Below are positions 57,546 to 64,000 of a stretch of DNA of 64,000 nt, piece after piece. A model generated the notes under the pieces. The model searched no databases and was not told where the DNA came from. It was given only the letters and a program-made list of their open reading frames with translations. This stretch comes from Castor canadensis (taxonomy: Eukaryota; Chordata; Mammalia; Rodentia; Castoridae). Position numbers and translations under genes: made by a program. The stretch's first letter is position 1, and every line of letters begins with the position of its first letter. Location: the NCBI RefSeq assembly GCF_047511655.1, contig NC_133392.1, positions 96,651,042-96,715,041 on the forward strand. The letters run 5' to 3'.

Positions 57546-58177
57546 AACTATCATTGTTTCTACTGGTATAATCCCAACTCTTTTTCCTGACTTTAGCAGA
57601 GATGGCTAATTAAATTCATGTGTAATCTGTTTTTGGAATGACTGTCTATCACACTTGGTATTCTCTCCAGAATATGCTGTCAGCTACATTGCATATCATG
57701 TGACAAACAATATCTACTCAAAACTACTTTTAAATAAATGAATACATTTTGTCTGCATCCAGAAGGTTCAATTTACAGAGAAATTAAATTTTCAAATGAT
57801 CTACATTACATTCTTCTTGGAAAACATACTCCTTAAAGATGTCCATTTGCCTTTTACAGGTAGAGGCAGTTTGAAGACAGAAAACAGGGGACATGAAAAT
57901 GAATGCTATGTATAAGTTTATTGACTTTTAAACTTTTTCCACAAAAATACAAACCATTAACCTTTTTTCAGGATTAATTCAGTTACAGTTACAGAATACA
58001 ATGGCAATAGGTCAAAAGAACTTGATTCTTTTGTTTAAACTCACCAAATCTCTGGTAATGTAACTTGACATGTCCGTCAAATTTCAGTATTCTAGGCAGC
58101 AAGTCCAGCTTGTGTCCAATTCATGGCCATGTAAAAATAAATTTTTTTCTGAATATATGCATATATAAAGGCAAATT
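57546..58177. other. no recognisable gene or repeat
   Basis: AT-rich flank; nothing assignable. Confidence 0.35.
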
Positions 58178-58187
58178 AGAAATTTGA

Positions 58188-58970
58188 ACCCAAAAGACTG
58201 TGACACAGGTTACTCCAGAGGCACCTGCATACCCATGTTTATTGTGGCACTATTCACAATAGCCAAGTTATGGAAACAGCCAAGATGCGCCACCACTGAC
58301 AAATGGATTAAGAAAATGTGCTATCTATACACAATGGAATTTTATGCAGCCATGAAGAAGAATGAAATGTTATCATTCGCTGGTAAATGGATGGAATTGG
58401 AGAACATCATTCTGAGTGAGGTTAGCCTGGCCCAAAAGACCAAAAATCGTATGTTCTCCCTCATATGTGGACATTAGATCAAGGGCAAACACAACAATGG
58501 GATTAGACTATGAGCACATGATAAAAGCGAGAGCACACAAGGGAGGGGTGAGGATAGGTAAGACACCTAAAAAATTAGCTAGCATTTGTTGCCCTTAACG
58601 CAGAGAAACTAAAGCAGATACCTTAAATGCAACTGAGTCCAATAGGAAAAGGAGAACAGGTACTAGACAAAAGGTTAGATCAAAAAGAATTAACCTAGAA
58701 GGTAACACCCACGCACAGGAAATCAATGTGAGTCAATACTCTGTATAACTATTCTTATCTCAACCAGCAAAAACTCTTGTCCCTTGCTGTTATTGCTTAT
58801 ACTCTCTCTACAACAAAATTAGAAATAAGGGCAAAATAGTTTATGCTGGGTATTGAGGGGGTTGGGGGGAGAGGGAGGGGGTGGAGTGGGTGGTAAGGGA
58901 GGGGGTGGGGGCAGTGGGGAGAAATGAACCAAGCCTTGTATGCACATATGAATAATAAAAGAAAAAAAAA
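58188..58970 (+). mobile_element. L1 type A, 5'-truncated, with TSD
   Basis: Direct repeat AGAAATTTGA at 58178-58187 and 58971-58980. It starts in ORF2 codons. The frame 58184-58477 is the ORF2 tail (GYSRGTCIPMFIVALF, WKQPRCATTDKWIKK, MFSLICGH), followed by its stop. Then the 3' UTR with the G-rich tract at 58857-58919 and a short A-tail. A second frame, 58416-58598, overlaps the ORF2 end. Confidence 0.93.
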
Positions 58971-59129
58971 AGAAATTTGAAAAATTTCATAAAGAACAAG
59001 CACCATACATACTCTGAAAAATAACAGTACTTTATATAAGTTGAAGAGCTTGCATAAAATGTAGTAAAATCATGCTATAAATTCATGAAAAGCAGTCTGT
59101 CCTGAAATGGCCCTATTAAATTTAGGTAC

Positions 59130-59225
59130 TCATTTTTAAATTTTTATTATCATATTGTTGTACTAATGGTACATTGTGACATTTACAAAAGTTCTTACAA
59201 TATAACATAGTTGAATTCACTATGT
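59130..59225 (-). mobile_element. L1 3' end, type B
   Basis: 'attatcatattgttgtacta', 'tggtacattgtgacatttac' and 'atagttgaattcactatg' are the antisense type B terminal block. Very short copy. Confidence 0.65.
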
Positions 59226-59265
59226 CCATCACAGGAACTCAGTTTTTTTAAAGAGTAAAGGTATC

Positions 59266-59485
59266 AGGCCAGTTGTGGTAGTCATGCCTATAATCCCAGC
59301 TATGTGGGAAGTGTAGGTAGGAGATCATGGTCTGATGGTGGTCCCAGGAAAAGAAGAAGGAGACCCTACCTAAAAAATAGCTAAAGAAATAAAGAGATGG
59401 AGACATGGCTCAAGTGGTAATTTCCTTCTTACCAAGTGAAAGTTTCTGAGTTCAAACCCCTGTACTGCCAAAAATAAAATTAAAG
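59266..59485 (+). mobile_element. Composite B1-ID SINE
   Basis: B1-like unit ('gcctataatcccagctatgt', 'ggagaccctacctaaaaaat') followed by ID-like unit ('acatggctcaagtggtaatt', 'ctgagttcaaacccctgtac') and an A-rich end. Confidence 0.85.
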
Positions 59486-59764
59486 CAATTATCTTATTAA
59501 AACTGAGACAATAAATACCTCTTATGATTCATATTGAGAAATTTCATATTATCAGTATTCATACACTATAGGCATGATATAGATATGCTCAGAAATACAC
59601 TATTCACTGGGGTGTCCTACATTGCACTATAAGCACAGTAATTCACAATAGTCTAGTAGCCTGAAAAATAGACCAAAGGTAAAATAAACCATATAGGGTA
59701 GCCACTCATTGATATTAACTGTGCAAAGTGATACTTATTCTTTTGTTTAATCAACACTTATTTA

Positions 59765-59925
59765 TTATTATAACCTATTAAGTAGAAAATATTCTCTGAA
59801 TACAGAGCTAGAGGATTTTAGGCAATTTCCCTAGGTTGCACAGTCTAAAAAAAGGGTTCTGATAAGAGCATAGGTTTTATGACTCCGAACCTGCTTTCAT
59901 AACCACTAGAGTATATTATTTTAGT
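59765..59925 (-). mobile_element. MIR SINE, core and head
   Basis: 'caatttccctaggttgcaca', 'gggttctgataagagcatag', 'ctccgaacctgctttcataa' and 'ccactagagtatatt' follow antisense MIR from the core to the tRNA-like head. Confidence 0.65.
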
Positions 59926-60094
59926 ACATTCCTAAAACCCTCCTTGACCACTAAAGCATTTATATATACCCTGACAAAGGTTATAGTTTAAGAATTTAAA
60001 AACAGAAATCCAACTAGTTATACTCTTGTTCTTTTTTTGTGCATGCAGAGTCAGAGCTCATAATGATTCAGTCTTTATTGGTAGGTTCATAAAA

Positions 60095-60600
60095 CAAGTG
60101 ATATCATCCCTACCATAGCTAATTTTACTCAAGAATGTAACTCAAGACTCTAGGATGTAACAGTAAATGAAACAGAAAAGACCCCTCCCCTCATGGAGCT
60201 TCCTTTGTAATGGGTCAGCTAGATGGCAAGTAGATATATAATAATGACAGATGAATAAAAAGATACATAGTTAAAAAGAGAAGTGATATACAAAGTAAGG
60301 AAGTAATTTGCCATGAGAAAAGTTACAATGAGGTAAAGTAAGTAACCTTGATATGGGAGTGAGATACTTTAGAGAGGACATTAAAATAGGTAACATATCA
60401 TCAGCAGTCTAAAGCAAGAGAGGAAAATCGTCCCTAACATCTACAAGAAGAAAATGTTTTAGAGAAAGGAAACAAGTGCAAAAGTCTCAATGCTTGATGG
60501 GTGTGGAAATGGACATGAGGCCAGCAGGGATGGTGCACAGTAATGGAGGAATGGCAGAAGAAAAAAGTGAAGGAGGTGGTGGGCAAGATCATGCAGTCAG
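60095..60600 (-). mobile_element. L2 relic, 3' part
   Basis: Antisense L2 3' end: 'tgtaacagtaaatgaaacag', 'cccctcatggagcttccttt', 'aaacaagtgcaaaagtctca' and 'gaggccagcagggatgg'. It continues at 61130 after an LTR insertion. Confidence 0.7.
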
Positions 60601-60604
60601 ATAT

Positions 60605-61128
60605 GAAAGCTCAGTTATGACTTTTGATATTATGACAAATCAACCTCAAACAAAGTAGTTTAAAACCATCTCACAATTTCTGTGGGCCTTGAATCTGAGT
60701 GTGAGCAGATAGGTGCCTTAGCCTCAAGGTCTCTTTAAAGAATACATTTACAGTATTGTTCAAATCCTATGAAGATTCAATTGGTGGAAGTTCTACTTCT
60801 AAGCTCCTTCTGGGGGGCTATTCCATTTCTTAAGGATTGTTAGAATTTGTTTCTCAGTCTCACTTGCTGTGGGCTGGATACATCTCACAGTTCTGTAATA
60901 CATGTGCCAGTCATGATAAGTTATCTGGCTCCCTTCAGAACAAATGAGAAAAACAACAAACATTCAAGACAGAACTTTCTTATAACCTAATCTTAGAAGT
61001 GCTAAGAAGAAAATCTTACCATTTTTACTCTAGTCTAATCATTATAAGCAAGTCACTAAGCCCAACTCACTAGAGAGGAGGGAAAAATAAGTGAATACTG
61101 GGAGGTGGAAAATTTTGGGATATGTCAT
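60605..61128 (-). mobile_element. MaLR-type LTR in L2 (minus strand)
   Basis: 'aaccatctcacaatttctgt', 'gggccttgaatctgagtgtg', 'cttataacctaatcttagaa', 'gcaagtcactaagcccaact' and 'gtgaatactgggaggtgg' fit the antisense of an MLT1-class LTR. It splits the L2 relic. Confidence 0.55.
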
Positions 61129-61129
61129 A

Positions 61130-61370
61130 GGGCTGACAAAGATGCTGTTCAACAGTGAGGAGAAACCAGTCAAGAGTTTAAAAAGGGGAAAGACAAGGTC
61201 CAACATGTATTTTTTTGTGGCCATAAGAAACAAAAATGAAAACAAAAAGACATGTTAGGAGACTATTGTGTTAACCTTAGTGAAAGATGGCGGTGGCTTG
61301 AATGAGGGGGGAAAAACTGAAAGTGGTGAGGAATTGTTGAGATGTGGATGTATTTAAAGTAGATCTGACA
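61130..61370 (-). mobile_element. L2 relic, RT-side continuation
   Basis: 'ggagactattgtgttaacct', 'gaaagatggcggtggcttga' and 'gaggaattgttgagatgtgg' match the antisense L2 sequence that follows 60095-60600, confirming that the LTR is nested. Confidence 0.65.
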
Positions 61371-64000
61371 GATAAGTCCAGATACAATATTTGTGAGAGA
61401 TTTCAATACTCCACTCCCAACATCAACTAGATATTAACCTCCAAATTCAATTTACAAAAATCAGCAGTCTTTCTATATACCAACAATGTACAGTGTGAGG
61501 AAGAATATAGGAAAACAATTCTATTTACAATAGCTTTGAAAAAAAAATCAAATACCTAGGAATAAACTTAGCAAGAGATGTGAAAGACCTCTACAAGGAG
61601 AACTACAAACCTTGAAGAAAGAAATCAAAGAAGACTACAGAAGGTGGAAAGATCTCCCATGCTCATAGATTGGTAGAATCAGCATAGTAAAAATGGTTAT
61701 ACTACCGAAAGCAATCTATATGTTCAACACAATTCCCATCAAAATCCCAATGACATTCATCACAGAAATTGACAAATCAACCCCAAAGTTGATTCATTTA
61801 GAAGTACAAAAGACTGTGAATAGCCAAGGAAATACTGAATAAAAAGAGCAAAGCTGGAGGTATCACAATACCCTACTTCAAACTATACTACAGAGTTATA
61901 GCAATAAAAACAGCATGGTACTGGCACAAAAGCAGATATGAAGACCAGTTGAACAGAAGACTCAGATATGAATCCATGCAAGTATGCCCACCTAATGTTT
62001 GCAAAAGGTGCCAAAAACATATGATGGAGAAAAGATGGCCTCTTCAAAAAATGTTGCTGGGAAAACTAAATTATTTGCATGCAGACAACTGACACTGGAT
62101 CCCTGTTTGTCACCCTCTATAAATATCAACTCAAAGTGGATTAAAAACCTTAATATAAGACCCGAAACCTTGAAGCTTGTACAGGAAAGAGCGGTGGATT
62201 CATTGGAAGCAATAAGCATAGGCAAGGACTTCCTTAGGAAAACTCAAGGGGTTCAGCAACTAAGAGAAAGGATCAACAAATGGGACTACATGAAATTAAA
62301 AAGCTTCCATGCAATGAAAGAAATGGTCTCTAAGTTGAAGAGACAACCCACAAAATGGTAGAAAATCTTTGCCTGGTATACATCAGACAAGGGACTGAAA
62401 ATCAGAATATACAGGGAGCTCAAACAACTAAACTCCCAAAAAATCAATGACCCAATGAAGAAAAGGGCAAATGAACTGAACAGTTTTTTTTTCAAAAGAA
62501 GAAGTCCAAGTGGCTAAAAATCTCATGAAAAAATGTTCACCATACCTGACCATGAAGGAAATACAAATCAAAACCACATTAAGATTCCACCTTACTCCTG
62601 TGAAAGTAGCTACCATCAAGAACACAAAGAGCAACAAATGGTTGGCAAGGATTCCCACCTCATACACTGCTATTGGGAATATAAGTTAGTATAATCACTT
62701 TGGGAATCAGTATGGAGGCTCTTTAAAAAACTAAAAGTAGATCTGTCACACAGTCCAGCAATACAACTTCTAGGGATATACCCAAATGAATGTGAATCAG
62801 CTTACAACAAAGCCACCTGCACACCCATGTTTATTGCAGCACTATTCATAATAGCTAACCTATGGAAATAGCCAAGATGCTCCACTACTGATGAATGGAT
62901 TAAGAAAATGTGAAGAGCAGGGAAGAGGATCAGAAGAAAACAGATTAGGCTCGAGTCCTGATAAAGTAACAGGGCAGGGGGGAAGGGATGGCATAGCAGA
63001 AAGATAAAACCTAAAGAATTCAAAGGAAAAGAAGGTCACATAGCACTAGGGGTAAAAGGGCACTAGGACTAGGCTGAAGTAGCCCATAGAATTGCATGTA
63101 ACCATATATAGGTTAAACCTTGTTTTTTCATTTTATTGCCTCTGTAACCTGCTTGCAAGAGTATATAAGGTGAGACTCCTATGTTCTCAGGGATCAGCCT
63201 TTGGACATGAGTCTTCTGAGTCTGTGTTGGCACAATAAACATCACTTCTTGCTAAACTGCCTCAGAATCCCATATTTCAGCTAGCAGCCTCTGGCAACAA
63301 TACAGTGGAATTTTACTCAACCACAAAGAAGAATGAAATTTTGTGATTCACAGTAAATGGATGGAACTGGAGAACATCATCTAAAATGATGTTATCCAGA
63401 TTCAGAAGGCCAAAAGCCACATGTTTTCTTTCATATAGACCTAATATAAATGCAGCAATATTATGAAACACTGGTCACACTAAGGGGAGGTCATGCATGG
63501 AAGGGATAGGGTAAGAGAAGAAAACTGAGAACTTTAATATTGTTGGCATATGCTCCATACAAGAATGAATATACAAATCTTAAACCAGCTGAAACCACTA
63601 TGAAAGGTGAATTTTAAAGTAGGATGAAGAAAATTAGAAGAGTTAAACCAATTGGGTTTATAATACATACATACATGAAATACCACAAGGAAACTCCCCG
63701 TGTAGCTACCTTTATCTCAAACAAGCTAAAATGTAATGTTTTTCTTTTTATATTTTCTCTTTGTTCTTCTACAAAATCGGAGAACAGGATGGCAAAATAG
63801 GTCCTGCCCAGGGGAGTGGATTGGCACCAGTGAGAAGAGGGAGTTGACAGGGTAAGAGGGTAGGAGGGCAAAAAAAGTGTACACATGTATGGAAATGCAA
63901 AAATGATACCTGCTGAAAGTATCCTAGGAATTTGGGGAGATGGGGATAAAGGAAAACTAAAGTATGAAATATTTGAAACATTGTAAGAACCAAGCATGCT
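61371..64000 (+). mobile_element. L1 type B, internally deleted, runs off the window
   Basis: 61371-61434 is endonuclease-region sequence ('gagatttcaatactccactc'). It then jumps to the post-RT part of ORF2 ('caatttacaaaaatcagcag' at about 61451). ORF2 coding blocks continue: the frame 61999-62361 has [17 protein letters not shown] and INKWDYMKLKSFHAMKEMVSK sequence. The ORF2 tail and 3' UTR follow the LTR at 62911-63295. Frames are broken by stops, and the 3' end is not reached. Confidence 0.88.
62911..63295 (+). mobile_element. solo ERV LTR inserted in L1
   Basis: The L1 coding sequence is interrupted after 'gattaagaaaatgtg' and resumes at 'acagtggaattttactc'. The insert (about TGTGAAGAGC...GGCAACA) has TATATAAGG at 63162-63170 and AATAAA at 63234-63239, about 70 bp apart as in an R region. 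About 385 bp with no viral genes, so a solo LTR, probably class I-like. No clear target duplication is visible, and about 6-10 L1 bases are missing. Confidence 0.75.

Noticed and set aside
445..59485. tRNA-like A and B boxes at several places
   Set aside because: All sit in ID-derived parts of SINEs with A-rich tails and decayed arms; none folds into a complete cloverleaf as a tRNA gene would.
62911..63295. Intact endogenous retrovirus
   Set aside because: Only LTR features are visible; no gag, pol or env sequence adjoins any LTR in the window.
1..64000. CRISPR array, bacterial operon or prophage
   Set aside because: No evenly spaced identical repeats with unique spacers and no ribosome-binding-site-led genes; the retroelement content is mammalian.

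Overview
This window is vertebrate nuclear DNA, and its contents point to a placental mammal of the rodent order. It is AT-rich and has no prokaryotic gene organisation. No open frame of any length looks like a host protein-coding exon. Most of what can be identified is transposon-derived. Old pan-mammalian families are present (L2, MIR, L1M, and the MLT1 and MLT2 LTRs), overlaid by younger lineage-specific L1 copies. There is also a composite SINE in which one or two 7SL/B1-like units are joined to a tRNA/ID-like unit. That B1-plus-ID design is a rodent signature. My best guess is a beaver-like (castorimorph) rodent, but this is inference and not proven by the sequence.

Layout. 0.4-2 kb: an L1M relic on the plus strand, broken by a SINE and by a minus-strand L1 3' end with a target-site duplication (TSD). 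2-9 kb: old DNA with L2 and MIR relics, an antisense 5S rRNA-like fragment and a composite SINE. 9.3-13.1 kb: one long minus-strand L2 relic split by three LTR blocks, one of which carries a further LTR. 13.3-19.7 kb: L1M, L1 3' ends and an MLT1 LTR. 20-23.2 kb: an old L1M with a younger L1 inserted in its 3' end. 24.4-31.9 kb: a long minus-strand L1M relic holding two SINE pieces and a solo LTR, and that LTR carries a rearranged (5'-inverted) L1. 31.9-36.6 kb: the largest stretch with almost no recognisable transposon. 36.7-47.5 kb: scattered L1M, MIR, LTR and SINE pieces and one TSD-bounded L1. 47.75-54.24 kb: a nearly full-length minus-strand L1 with a long 5' UTR, ORF1 and ORF2 relics and an 11-bp TSD. 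54.5-61.4 kb: L1M, SINE, L2 and MLT1 relics and a short TSD-bounded L1. 61.4-64 kb: a plus-strand L1 interrupted by a solo LTR and running off the window.

At least two younger L1 3'-end types are present. Type A has a G-rich 3' UTR (17.1, 21.8, 29.5 and 58.2 kb). Type B ends with a conserved mixed-sequence block followed by an AT-rich tail (14.9, 41.7, 47.8, 59.1 and 61.4 kb). Every L1 coding region examined is broken. The full-length copy has a frameshifted ORF1, lacks about 0.7 kb of ORF2 and reads FAND where the RT FADD motif should be. I see no cooperating gene set and no new biological system. The interest lies in insertion history: nested elements, target-site duplications, a twin-priming-like L1, a possible 3' transduction, and a recurrent open frame in the type A L1 3' region. 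Family names come from recalled consensus features and were not checked by a database search.
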